Below, piece by piece: positions 43,873-52,641 of a stretch of 64,000 bases of DNA (position 1 is its first letter; every line of letters starts with the position of its first letter). This DNA is from Vibrio sp. 16 (GTDB lineage: Bacteria > Pseudomonadota > Gammaproteobacteria > Enterobacterales > Vibrionaceae), in NCBI RefSeq assembly GCF_963681195.1, contig NZ_OY808998.1, positions 868,001-932,000 of the forward strand, in the 5' to 3' direction. The position numbers and the translations under genes were made by a program. A model generated the notes under the pieces. The model saw only the letters and a list, made by a program, of their open reading frames with translations. It ran no database searches and was not told the DNA's origin.

Positions 43873-43890
43873 AAAGAAAGCGCTTTCTTT
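43873..43890. promoter_or_regulatory. LacI-type operator O6 (porin, proximal)
   Basis: AAAGAAAGCGCTTTCTTT, identical to O1, ending 24 bases before the porin ATG, where bound repressor would block initiation. Confidence 0.85.
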
Positions 43891-43914
43891 GGCGCGGAAT
43901 AACATGGAGTTACT

Positions 43915-45243
43915 ATGAAACTGTCTAAGATTACTCTTGCTTGCCTTATCGCGACGACTGGAGTCACCTCACTACCTGCGTTAGCAGAAAAATCCGAAGG
44001 ATTCGAATTTCACGGTTATTTCCGTGCGGGTGTCCTTTACAGCAAAAATGATGACTTCAAGCGTGCTAAGTTCCCTGCATCGAAAGAGCGTTTAGGTCGA
44101 TTAGGCGTAGAATCTGATAGCCACTTTGAATTGGCACTGCAAAAGAACTTTGTCAACGATGCGGGCCAGCAGATCCGAATCAAAACCCGCGCTGCTGCGG
44201 ATAACGCGCAATACGCGACTAACCAGTTAGGCGCAAACGCCGATGCCACCAACAGCGAAATTGGTATGGCGGAAACTTTTGTTGAGTTTGAAGGTGTCTT
44301 CGATACCGGCGTTGTATGGGGCGGTAAACGATTCTACGGCAAAGATAACTACATCTTTATGACCGACTTTTTCTACACCGATATGTCGGGTACGGGTGTG
44401 GGCATCGAAGGTGTGGAGCTAGGTGGCAACAAATGGGATTTCGCTTACATCGCGAGTGATGACTCTGGCGATACCGGCTTTTGGGGTGATGGCAACAACA
44501 TCATGCACGCGTTCCACGCTGGCGTGAACTTGGGTAGCGTCGAGCTGCATGCCATGGCGAAGTTTATGCCAGACAACATGATTGATTTAGGTTTTGGCGC
44601 GGGTGAAGAGGCCTTTGCGGAAAAAGGTTACGAGATGACAGCCATCGTTCATACCGACTCGGTATTTGGGTTGTCTGATAAAGGCTTTACCAAGTACATC
44701 GCACAAGCGGGTAAAGGGTTGGGCTCGGGTAACCTGCTAGGTGGCACGATTACGACATACAATACTTACAAGCCAGGCAGTGATTATCAAAGCTGGCTAA
44801 CCACAGGATCGGGCTGTGGCACTTCATGTGTTAAAGCGGTTGATGACAACGATACTTCTTTCCGCGCGCTTGCTTGGGGTGGCTATTTCTTCGATAACGG
44901 TGTGAACATCTTCCACTCGCTACAAACTCAATACAATGACTTTGATAATGGCGCGAGTGATGGTTGGGTGTCAGCGATGGTACGTCCTACCTTCCCTGTG
45001 TCTGACAACTTCTTTATCGCAACAGAAGCAGGCTACATGTTCAACTACGAAGATCGTAATGGCGAAAAAGCCGATTCTTACGATTACAAGTTAACTATCG
45101 CACCAACCATGGTCGTCAGCTCAGGCTTTGGTCCTAATCCAGAAATCCGCTTCCTAGCGTCATACCTTGACGGACAAGACCGTGACGGCAATGGCAAAGA
45201 TGGCGACTTTATTGTGGGTATCCAAGCGGATATGTGGTGGTAA
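43915..45243 (+). CDS. LamB-type carbohydrate porin
   Basis: Outer-membrane trimeric sugar porin of 442 residues, close to the 420-450 usual for LamB relatives. Signal peptide ends LPALAEK (about residue 24). The mature N-terminus GFEFHGYFRAGVLYSKNDDF is a maltoporin hallmark, MAETFVEFEGVFDTGVVWGG is the conserved early strand region, and the C-terminus ends in Trp. It has its own promoter with two LacI-type operators and so belongs to the glucan regulon rather than to the MalT regulon. Probable role: entry of laminari-oligosaccharides into the periplasm. Confidence 0.88.
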   Translation: MKLSKITLACLIATTGVTSLPALAEKSEGFEFHGYFRAGVLYSKNDDFKRAKFPASKERLGRLGVESDSHFELALQKNFVNDAGQQIRIKTRAAADNAQYATNQLGANADATNSEIGMAETFVEFEGVFDTGVVWGGKRFYGKDNYIFMTDFFYTDMSGTGVGIEGVELGGNKWDFAYIASDDSGDTGFWGDGNNIMHAFHAGVNLGSVELHAMAKFMPDNMIDLGFGAGEEAFAEKGYEMTAIVHTDSVFGLSDKGFTKYIAQAGKGLGSGNLLGGTITTYNTYKPGSDYQSWLTTGSGCGTSCVKAVDDNDTSFRALAWGGYFFDNGVNIFHSLQTQYNDFDNGASDGWVSAMVRPTFPVSDNFFIATEAGYMFNYEDRNGEKADSYDYKLTIAPTMVVSSGFGPNPEIRFLASYLDGQDRDGNGKDGDFIVGIQADMWW

Positions 45244-45381
45244 CACACTGACGAGCGCAAATGTTGAAGGCGTCTTGTGGCCAAGAACAGGATGCCTTCC
45301 TTTTTCATACTATCCTTTTTCGTGTTGCAACTGTTCAGGCAAACACGTTCTGAAGACTTAGGGACTGCTCCTAACGCTCAC

Positions 45382-46263
45382 TTAGCCGCTCATGGTAGCG
45401 GCTTTTTTTATTTCTTCACGCGGGGTGAGATGAAAGCGCTGCTTGTAGCATTTTGAGAAGTAGTTGCTGTCATGAAACCCAGATTGTTCGGCAATCTGTT
45501 GCACCGAGGTGAGTTTCTCTTCCGTAATCAGCTTATGGGCGTAGGACATTTGCAGTTGGCGGACGTACTGGTTGGGGGAGCTGTTTAAATACTGTTTGAA
45601 AAGCCTCTCCAACTGACGCTGGCTGATGAATGCGGCATGAGCAATATGCTCAGGAGAGACCTCCCCAGACGTATAGTGCTGCTCAATATAAACCATTGCG
45701 CGGCTCAACGCGTGTGTCGGTTTCGGCGCTGCCTCTTGCTGATCGGCGTAGATCCTTGCCAAGGTGATAATCAATTGCTGCATTAAGCTGTTGATCATCA
45801 CTTCAAAGCCAGCTTGCCCTGTTTCGTACTCGACTCGGATCGATTCAAGAAGGTGTTTGATATCCGTCAGCTGAGCTTGGGAGAGGGTCAACTTGGCTTG
45901 ATAGTCAGTTGTTTGCCGCGCCAAAGGCTCAATGTTGAACAGCGCCTGGTATCCCGAAAGAGCACGCATGGAAGGAAGCTCGAAGAAAGGGGCGTTGGCA
46001 TCAAACATCAAGTTAATCAGCTTGAGATCCTTGACGTCTTTAAAACCGTGTTCTGTTTCGCCCTTTATAACAAATACATCCCCCGCAGTGAGCGGATATT
46101 GGTAGTTTGCCACCAAGTGTTTGCCACTTCCCTCAACCACAAGAAAAAGTTCAGAAAAGTCATGTTGATGCAGGGCGAAATCGGACTGATGGTCGCCATC
46201 GACAAAGGCAAAACTTAGGTGTTGGTGCCGTTGGTGTGAGCTAAGTCTATATCGGATTGCCAT
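45382..46263 (-). CDS. AraC-family transcriptional regulator
   Basis: Cytoplasmic regulator of 293 residues. The N-terminal cupin (residues ~25-100; DFALHQHDFSELFLVVEGSG and PLTAGDVFVIKGETEHGF) resembles the sugar-sensing domain of the RhaS/RhaR type. The C-terminal double helix-turn-helix has ISQRQLERLFKQYLNSSPNQ and IAEQSGFHDSNYFSKCYKQR. AAGGAA precedes its ATG. It is divergent from the GH3 gene with a 9-base inverted repeat between them, so GH3 is its likeliest target; the ligand may be a glucan-derived sugar. Confidence 0.86.
   Translation of the reverse strand: MAIRYRLSSHQRHQHLSFAFVDGDHQSDFALHQHDFSELFLVVEGSGKHLVANYQYPLTAGDVFVIKGETEHGFKDVKDLKLINLMFDANAPFFELPSMRALSGYQALFNIEPLARQTTDYQAKLTLSQAQLTDIKHLLESIRVEYETGQAGFEVMINSLMQQLIITLARIYADQQEAAPKPTHALSRAMVYIEQHYTSGEVSPEHIAHAAFISQRQLERLFKQYLNSSPNQYVRQLQMSYAHKLITEEKLTSVQQIAEQSGFHDSNYFSKCYKQRFHLTPREEIKKAATMSG
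45384..45410 (+). terminator. Porin terminator lying inside the 3' end of the AraC gene
   Basis: AGCCGCT (45384-45390) and AGCGGCT (45397-45403) form the stem around CATGGT and run into seven T residues. The stem overlaps the AraC-family gene, whose stop is 45382-45384, so its last codons encode part of the terminator. Confidence 0.8.
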
Positions 46264-46345
46264 GTCGTTAATTTCCTTATTTGTGTCGCTTTGTTAGGAG
46301 ATAAGCGAACGCGGTCAGCATACTATGCTTTGTATAAGAAGCACA

Positions 46346-46372
46346 GTGAGTCACTCACATTGGGTGACTCAC
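46346..46372. promoter_or_regulatory. Inverted repeat before the GH3 gene, candidate operator
   Basis: GTGAGTCAC (46346-46354) and GTGACTCAC (46364-46372) form a perfect 9-base dyad separated by nine bases. It lies between the AraC gene and the GH3 ATG and could bind a dimeric regulator or fold in the leader RNA. It differs from the LacI-type operators. Confidence 0.5.
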
Positions 46373-46392
46373 AAGGTATTCATCATTCAATC

Positions 46393-49179
46393 ATGTGGTC
46401 CATTATGCGAAACAAACAGATTCAATCCGCGCAACAGAACTTAGTTCCTGTCAGTCGTCAGGCGGCGACAGAGGGAATTGTCTTGCTTAAAAATGAACAG
46501 CATGCGTTACCGCTTTCTGACAATGATGTGGTGTCGTTGTTTGGTCGCTGCCAAATCGACACCTATCGAAGCGGCACTGGCTCTGGCGGTGCGGTGAATG
46601 TGCCGTACGCAATCAGTGCGCTCGACGGGTTAGAGGCACACCCTGCCATCACCCTTAATGCAGAGTTAGCGGCAACGTATCGACGTTGGGTTGACGCGCA
46701 TCCTTTTGACGACGGCGGTGGCGGTTGGGCGGCAGAGCCTTGGTTTCAAGAAGAGATGCCCGTCACTTCAACTTTAGTGAGCGAGGCGGCACAAAACTCG
46801 ACTAAGGCGATTGTGTTTATTGGTCGAACGGCGGGCGAAGATCAAGATAATGACGACCAGCCGGGCAGCTATCGATTGACCTCCCAAGAAACTCAGATGC
46901 TCGTCGAAGTGTGTCGACATTTTGATTGCGTGATTGTCGTGATGAACGTGACCAACATTATGGATATGTCTTGGCTGGAGACGCTAGAGGGGTATGAGTC
47001 TATCAAAGCGGTGATGTTCAGTTGGGCTGCGGGTATGGAAGCTGGAGATGCGCTGGCTGATGTTTTATCCGGTACCGAATCACCCAGTGGTCGATTGACA
47101 GATACCATTGCCTACCAGCTTGAGCACTATCCATCTTCCGCTAATTTTGGCGACAAGCGGCGTAATGTCTATCAAGAAGATATCTATGTTGGGTATCGCT
47201 ACTTTGAAACTTTTGCGCCGCAACACGTCCAATTCGAATTTGGCTTTGGTCTGTCATACAGCGAATTTGCTAAGCGGGTGCTTGATTTCCGTGTTGAGGG
47301 GGAGGGGGCAAAAGCAGCGTTACATGTCGATATTGAAGTCACCAATACAGGTGATCGTTTCTCGGCGAAAGAGGTTGTTCAGCTCTATGTAGAGGCGCCT
47401 CAAGGCAAGTTGGGTAAACCTGCGCGCGCTTTGATCGCCTTTGATAAAACACTCAAGCTGGCTCCTCACACGTCGCAAGTGCTCCACCTGGTGGTTCCCA
47501 TTGATCGACTCGCATCGTATGACGATAGTGGGGTAACGGGTCACAAGAGTTGTTATTTGCTCGAAGAAGGCGAGTATCGTTTCTATCTTGGTGGCAGCGT
47601 ACGCCAAGCGCAGCCCATTGATGAGACTTGGCGTTTGACCACTTTATTGGTGATTGAGCAATTACAGGAAGTCTGTGCGCCTATAGAGCCTATTGAGCGA
47701 TTAAAACCGGGTCAAATGAATGAGCACGCGGTCTATGAGACTCGCTATGAAGTGGCGCCAAAGCGAACTGTTTGTATGCGAGAGCGCATAGAAGCCAATC
47801 AGCCGCGTGAGATCGCGCAAACGGGAGACGTGGGCTTAAAACTGGGTGACGTTAAATCAGGTAAGGCATCGTTAGAGGCGTTTGTTGGTCAATTATCGGC
47901 GGAACAAATGGCAATTCTGGTGCGTGGCGAAGGTATGTGCAGTCCTAAGGTGACCCCAGGCACGGCGGCCGCATTTGGTGGCGTGTGTGACAGTCTGTTC
48001 GAATTTGGTATTCCTATTGCCGCGGCTGCCGATGGGCCTTCCGGTATCCGCATGGACAGTGGACACAAAGCAACGCAAGTTCCAATCGGGACATTGCTAG
48101 GCTGTACATGGAACCGAGAGCTTAACCAACAACTGTTCAATCTCATTGGTCAAGAGTTGCGTGCCAATCAGATTGATACCTTGCTTGGCCCTGGGATCAA
48201 TATTCATCGCCACCCATTAAATGGTCGCAACTTTGAGTATTTCTCTGAGGATCCATTTTTGACGGGCATGATGGCATCGGCTCAAACGCTAGGTTTACAC
48301 CAAGCGGGCGTGTCAGGAACGATTAAGCACTATGCGGCGAACGATCAAGAAACGGCTAGGGTAGACGTGGACAGCGTGATGTCTGAGCGAGCCTTGCGTG
48401 AAGTTCACGTCAAACCGTTTGAGATGGCGGTGAAACTGGGTAAAGCGTCGACAATCATGACCTCCTATAACCCAGTCAACGGCCATTGGGCTGCCTCAAA
48501 CTACGACCTTAATACCACCTTGCTACGCGAAGAGTGGGGATTTAGCGGCATTGTGATGACCGACTGGTGGGCGAAGATGAACAATCCAATCTCGGCGGGA
48601 GAGGAGTCAAAAACCTACACTTCCTACATGCTGCGTGCGCAAAACGATCTCTATATGGTGGTTGAGAATGATGGGGCGCAGCGCAATGCCATGGAAGATG
48701 ACACCCTTGCAGCACTGGAGTCGGGAGCCTTAACCCTTGCAGAGTTGCAACGCAGTGCGATGAACATTTGTCGCTTTATCCTGAACGCGCCGGTGATGGA
48801 AAGGCCGCTTACCGCTTATGAGCCCATCAAACGCTTTAAAGCCAAAACACAGACGGAGATAACGACCGCGCATCCAGTCGATGTACCGATGGAGCTCGGC
48901 GCCTCACAGAATATCGAGTTGGATATTGTGGTCGAACAGGCGGGTATTTACCAATGCCAAGCGGTGATGAAGTACTCGCGAGATGCGTTGGCTCAGTCCT
49001 CATGCAGCCTTTACATTGATGATGAGTTCAGTATGAGTTTGGCAATTAATGGCACAGGTGGGGAGTCAGTGTGTGTTGATGGCCTTCAGATTCAACTGGA
49101 AAAAGGCCAGTACCATCTGTCGATAGATTTCGTCAAACCGGGGGCAGAAATTGAAACTCTAACTTTCAAACTGTCTTAG
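46393..49179 (+). CDS. GH3 beta-glucosidase with inverted domain order
   Basis: Cytoplasmic enzyme of about 928 residues, no signal peptide. The start is uncertain: ATG 46393 or 46405; a TTG frame from 46291 would run through the upstream dyad and is less likely. The order is unusual: the (alpha/beta) domain normally C-terminal comes first (ATEGIVLLKNEQHALPL, YRSGTGSGGAVNV), then a fibronectin-III-like part, then the TIM barrel (AAAADGPSGIRMD; IGQELRANQIDTLLGPGINI) with nucleophile Asp ~724 in GIVMTDWWAK. A beta-sandwich follows at the end. Permuted GH3 enzymes are known from rumen bacteria. Likely releases glucose from imported beta-glucan oligomers. Confidence 0.85.
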   Translation: MWSIMRNKQIQSAQQNLVPVSRQAATEGIVLLKNEQHALPLSDNDVVSLFGRCQIDTYRSGTGSGGAVNVPYAISALDGLEAHPAITLNAELAATYRRWVDAHPFDDGGGGWAAEPWFQEEMPVTSTLVSEAAQNSTKAIVFIGRTAGEDQDNDDQPGSYRLTSQETQMLVEVCRHFDCVIVVMNVTNIMDMSWLETLEGYESIKAVMFSWAAGMEAGDALADVLSGTESPSGRLTDTIAYQLEHYPSSANFGDKRRNVYQEDIYVGYRYFETFAPQHVQFEFGFGLSYSEFAKRVLDFRVEGEGAKAALHVDIEVTNTGDRFSAKEVVQLYVEAPQGKLGKPARALIAFDKTLKLAPHTSQVLHLVVPIDRLASYDDSGVTGHKSCYLLEEGEYRFYLGGSVRQAQPIDETWRLTTLLVIEQLQEVCAPIEPIERLKPGQMNEHAVYETRYEVAPKRTVCMRERIEANQPREIAQTGDVGLKLGDVKSGKASLEAFVGQLSAEQMAILVRGEGMCSPKVTPGTAAAFGGVCDSLFEFGIPIAAAADGPSGIRMDSGHKATQVPIGTLLGCTWNRELNQQLFNLIGQELRANQIDTLLGPGINIHRHPLNGRNFEYFSEDPFLTGMMASAQTLGLHQAGVSGTIKHYAANDQETARVDVDSVMSERALREVHVKPFEMAVKLGKASTIMTSYNPVNGHWAASNYDLNTTLLREEWGFSGIVMTDWWAKMNNPISAGEESKTYTSYMLRAQNDLYMVVENDGAQRNAMEDDTLAALESGALTLAELQRSAMNICRFILNAPVMERPLTAYEPIKRFKAKTQTEITTAHPVDVPMELGASQNIELDIVVEQAGIYQCQAVMKYSRDALAQSSCSLYIDDEFSMSLAINGTGGESVCVDGLQIQLEKGQYHLSIDFVKPGAEIETLTFKLS

Positions 49180-49200
49180 CACTGCTTTTGGATCTGGGTG

Positions 49201-49229
49201 AAGCCTCTACAAGTCTGTGGGGGCTTTTT
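49201..49229 (+). terminator. Terminator after the GH3 gene
   Basis: AAGCCTC and GGGGCTT (one G-T pair) form a stem around a long loop and run into five T residues. Confidence 0.6.
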
Positions 49230-49335
49230 GAGCCAACTGTTATTAACTCAATGAGCATCTGAGTGTTTACTCAAACTATGCGTGATTCACTATTTGTACC
49301 ATCAATCAAAAGGCTCGTTGTTGTTAGGGAGTGGT

Positions 49336-49599
49336 ATGAATAGTAAAAACAAAGCGATTGTTGCGGCGGCTGTGTTTGGGTTCGCGCTGTTGATGATGCA
49401 GTTAGAGGTGGGCGGTGTCGTGATGTTCATTATTGCAGTGATGGCATTTTTCACCTGTGCGCTGCAGTCAATCATGCATCTGACGGGGTATAAAAATGGT
49501 GATGCGTTTGAGGTTTATCAGGACTCGGAAAACATAGAAGCAAGAGCGCTGGCTAACTTAACCAAAGATAAAAAAGAGTGTCAAAAACCGCGAGACTAA
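49336..49599 (+). CDS. Small inner-membrane protein of unknown function
   Basis: Protein of 87 residues. I start it at ATG 49336 (MNSKNKAIVAAAVFGFALLM), where TTAGGGAGTGGT gives a ribosome-binding site; an upstream frame is weaker. Two hydrophobic segments (about residues 7-21 and 26-47) suggest a helical hairpin in the membrane, with a charged tail of about 35 residues. No family recognised. It stands between the glucan and osmoprotection loci with its own terminator. Confidence 0.5.
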   Translation: MNSKNKAIVAAAVFGFALLMMQLEVGGVVMFIIAVMAFFTCALQSIMHLTGYKNGDAFEVYQDSENIEARALANLTKDKKECQKPRD

Positions 49600-49603
49600 C
49601 AAT

Positions 49604-49632
49604 AAAAAGGCCTGCAATCGCAGGCCTTGTTG
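49604..49632. terminator. Terminator shared by the small membrane protein and the BCCT gene
   Basis: AAGGCCTGC and GCAGGCCTT form a perfect nine-base-pair stem with loop AATC. A residues before it and T residues after it allow use in both directions. Confidence 0.75.
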
Positions 49633-49638
49633 ATTCTA

Positions 49639-51231
49639 CTACGCGTAGCTTAATTTGTGATGCTGCATTTCAGTTCGCATCCCCATCACTAAGCTGACAC
49701 ACATGACCAATAAGATCACGGTGAACGGTAAGCCCGTCGAGATAGTACCAGCTTGAAGTGCTTGAATCGCTTCGGTACCGCCAACCCACAGTAGTACTGC
49801 GGCAATAGCACCTTCGATGGAAGCCCAGAAGATACGCTGTGGTACAGGGGCATCAACTTTACCACCAGAGGTGATGCTATCAACAACCAGTGATGCAGAG
49901 TCTGAAGAAGTGATAAAGAACACCATGATCAACACAATCGAAATCACCGATAAGATCTCACTCATTGGCATCGCTTCATACGCGTAGAAGAGTGAAAGGG
50001 TGATGTCACTGAGCCCGTTTTCACCGAGTTCGCCCACTTTGCTGATCACCTGTTCAATGGCAATACCGCCAAACGCCGACATCCAAATTAGCGTAATGCT
50101 GGTTGGGATTAAGATTACCGCCGTAATGAACTCACGTACGGTACGACCTTTTGACACGCGAGCGATGAACATACCGACACATGGTGACCAAGAGATCCAC
50201 CAAGCCCAGTAAAATACGGTCCAACCATGCATCCAAGCTTCGTCTTCACGGCCATGAGGGGTACTCAGGGCAATGACATTCTCCGCATAGCCAATCAAGG
50301 TATCTGGAATTGAGCCCAGTGCAGCGGCTAAACCTGCCAAAATTACAAACATCAGTAGGGCAAAAGCGACAATCAAGTTGGTGTTGCTGAGGACTTTTAC
50401 TCCGCCATCGATACCGCGGACCACAGAGACAACCGCCAGTGACGTGACAAACGCAATTACACCTAATTGCAGGCCAAGGCCAGTTTCAAAGCCAAATACA
50501 TGACCAATACCGCTCGCTGCTTGTTGAGCGCCAAGACCTAGAGAGGTCGCAAGACCAAATAGAGTCGCGAGTACGGCTAGAATATCGATGATATGGCCAA
50601 ACCAACCCCAAGTACGGTCACCCAGTAGTGGGTAAAACACCGAGCGGATGGAGAGTGGTAAGCCCTTGTTGAAGGCAAAGAATGCCATGGCTAAGGCAAC
50701 CACTGCGTAGATTGCCCAAGGGTGTAAGCCCCAGTGGAACATGGTCGCGCCCAATGCCACACGTACTGCTTCTTCAGAATATGGCTCGACATTTAACGGC
50801 GTTTCATACCAACCAGTAAAGTACGCAACGGGCTCTGCCACGCCCCAAAACATAAGACCGATACCCATGCCAGCGGCGAACAGCATCGCAATCCACGACA
50901 AATTGGAGTGCTCCGGTTTGGCTTCTACACCACCGATACGAATTTTGCCGTAGGGAGATAACGCTAAGCCAATACAGAAAATGAGGAACAAGTTCCCAGA
51001 CCACATGAAGAGGTTGTCAAAACTTCCGATGATTTGCCATTTGATACCATCAAGAGAGGCTTTCGCTGTTGCAGGATCCACAACCAGCAAGGCAATTAAA
51101 AAGAGGATGATTAATCCGGCACTGGCACCAAACACAGGGTTGTGAACGTCAAATCCCCATTTCTGGACGTTGTCCTGACCCACAGTGTAATCAGTGTTTT
51201 CGATGCTATACCTATCCTTAGTACTACTCAT
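49639..51231 (-). CDS. BCCT family betaine/choline/carnitine transporter
   Basis: Inner-membrane secondary transporter of 530 residues with about 12 transmembrane segments. The family signature WTVFYWAWWISWSPCVGMFI, with ARVSKGRTVREF after it, is near residue 345, and GMGIGLMFWGVAEPVAYFTG is the Gly-rich TM3 motif. AGGAT precedes the ATG. It lies after the proXWV operon on the same strand but is separated by a terminator, so it is transcribed independently. Role: uptake of compatible solutes under osmotic stress; which betaine is preferred cannot be told. Confidence 0.92.
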   Translation of the reverse strand: MSSTKDRYSIENTDYTVGQDNVQKWGFDVHNPVFGASAGLIILFLIALLVVDPATAKASLDGIKWQIIGSFDNLFMWSGNLFLIFCIGLALSPYGKIRIGGVEAKPEHSNLSWIAMLFAAGMGIGLMFWGVAEPVAYFTGWYETPLNVEPYSEEAVRVALGATMFHWGLHPWAIYAVVALAMAFFAFNKGLPLSIRSVFYPLLGDRTWGWFGHIIDILAVLATLFGLATSLGLGAQQAASGIGHVFGFETGLGLQLGVIAFVTSLAVVSVVRGIDGGVKVLSNTNLIVAFALLMFVILAGLAAALGSIPDTLIGYAENVIALSTPHGREDEAWMHGWTVFYWAWWISWSPCVGMFIARVSKGRTVREFITAVILIPTSITLIWMSAFGGIAIEQVISKVGELGENGLSDITLSLFYAYEAMPMSEILSVISIVLIMVFFITSSDSASLVVDSITSGGKVDAPVPQRIFWASIEGAIAAVLLWVGGTEAIQALQAGTISTGLPFTVILLVMCVSLVMGMRTEMQHHKLSYA

Positions 51232-51357
51232 TTATCCTCGCAAATAGTTAGAGTTCGAAACAAAAAATCGCGACAAGGTTAACAGAAATAGCAATTAAAC
51301 TAAAGTTTGATCACGAAATTGACTCTAATTCATGCCTGTCGTTGCATTGAGTACTAA

Positions 51358-51388
51358 TAAAAAACGCTGGCGAGACCAGCGTTTTTTA
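51358..51388. terminator. Terminator after proV
   Basis: AAAAACGCTGG and CCAGCGTTTTT form an 11-base-pair stem around CGAGA, with T-runs in both directions. Confidence 0.85.
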
Positions 51389-51414
51389 TCGGGTGTTATG
51401 TTTTAAAAATCGGC

Positions 51415-52641
51415 CTACGAAGCCTTATGGAGCTTTGGGTCGGGGCGATTTTCTCCTTCCACGTTATCGGCAAATATTTCCGCAACAGCACTGCGTTCCA
51501 ACTCGCCTTGAAGATTTCCTTCATCGTCCACGACGGGGAGCGAATAATCGCTTGAAATACTTTCCATTAAGACTTCTTCAATCGCTGAGTCTGGCGAAAT
51601 GGCAGGTACTTCTTCGTATATTTCGTCGCCGATCTCTTCTGTAGAGGTTTGCTTGGCAGCATCGAGTAGTCCCTCTTTGGTCAAAACGCCTTGATAGCCT
51701 TCGTCGGTCACATGATAGGCGTAATCTTGTTTGATGCCTTTCATCTGCGCGATGGCTTCTTGAATCGTGTTTGCCGTGATTCGTGACGCTGGAGGATTCA
51801 TCACCGTTTCAACCGTCAATGCACGCGCGCGGTTCACGTCTTTGACGAAAGCTTCAACGTAATCATCCGCTGGGTTAAGCAAGATTTCATCTGGCGTGCC
51901 TTGCTGTACGAGTAAGCCATCTTTCAAAATCGCAATTCGGTCTCCAAGGCGTAGCGCCTCATCGAGATCGTGAGTAATGAACACGATGGTTTTGTGCAGC
52001 TTTTCTTGCAGCTCGATCAATTGATCCTGCATTTCACTGCGAATAAGGGGATCCAACGCAGAGAAGGCTTCATCCATCAGTAGGATTTCTGCATCGGTAC
52101 ACAGGGCACGCGCTAGGCCAACCCGTTGCTGCTGTCCGCCAGATAGCTGCGAAGGGTATTGGTTTTCATACCCTTTTAGACCCACGGTATCGAGCCACTG
52201 AAATGCTTTGTCTGTTCTCTCTTGTTTCGAGAGTCCTTGAATCTCTAGCCCATAGGCGACGTTGTCAACAACGGTTCTGTGCGGGAGAAGACCAAAGCGC
52301 TGAAACACCATCGACATCTTTTTGCGACGAAATTGCTCAAGATCTTTTTGGTTGAGCTGCATGACGTCGGTGCCTTCCACCAGAATTTTGCCTTCGGTTG
52401 GGTCGATAAGGCGATTGAAGTGGCGAATGAGCGTCGACTTGCCTGAGCCTGAAAGCCCCATGATGACGAAAATTTCACCTTTGTTGATTTTTAAGTCGAT
52501 CTCTTTGAGACCTACGGTATGGCCAGTATCAGCCAAAACTTGGTCTTTACTGTCACCGCGTTTCACCCGCTCCATGACCGAAGCGGGTTTTGGACCAAAC
52601 ACCTTGTACAGACCACTGATTTCGATAAGAGGCTTAGTCAT
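51415..52641 (-). CDS. proV: Glycine betaine/proline ABC importer ATPase ProV
   Basis: Cytoplasmic ATPase of 408 residues. Walker A is MGLSGSGKST (residues 61-70), signature LSGGQQQRVGLARALCTDAE, Walker B ILLMDEAFSALD. The C-terminal 130 residues contain a tandem CBS pair (VMNPPASRITANTIQEAIAQ ... PDSAIEEVLMESISSDYSLP), the ionic-strength sensor of this family. It overlaps proW by eight bases (ATGACTAA), so the two are coupled. Third gene of proX-proW-proV, the reverse of the E. coli order proV-proW-proX. Confidence 0.93.
   Translation of the reverse strand: MTKPLIEISGLYKVFGPKPASVMERVKRGDSKDQVLADTGHTVGLKEIDLKINKGEIFVIMGLSGSGKSTLIRHFNRLIDPTEGKILVEGTDVMQLNQKDLEQFRRKKMSMVFQRFGLLPHRTVVDNVAYGLEIQGLSKQERTDKAFQWLDTVGLKGYENQYPSQLSGGQQQRVGLARALCTDAEILLMDEAFSALDPLIRSEMQDQLIELQEKLHKTIVFITHDLDEALRLGDRIAILKDGLLVQQGTPDEILLNPADDYVEAFVKDVNRARALTVETVMNPPASRITANTIQEAIAQMKGIKQDYAYHVTDEGYQGVLTKEGLLDAAKQTSTEEIGDEIYEEVPAISPDSAIEEVLMESISSDYSLPVVDDEGNLQGELERSAVAEIFADNVEGENRPDPKLHKAS

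Noticed and set aside
45814..46218. 134-codon open frame on the plus strand
   Set aside because: Antisense to the AraC-family cupin domain, with no protein-like features.
46291..46392. Longer GH3 frame from TTG 46291
   Set aside because: It runs through the candidate operator dyad, lacks an upstream ribosome-binding site and adds residues outside the GH3 fold.
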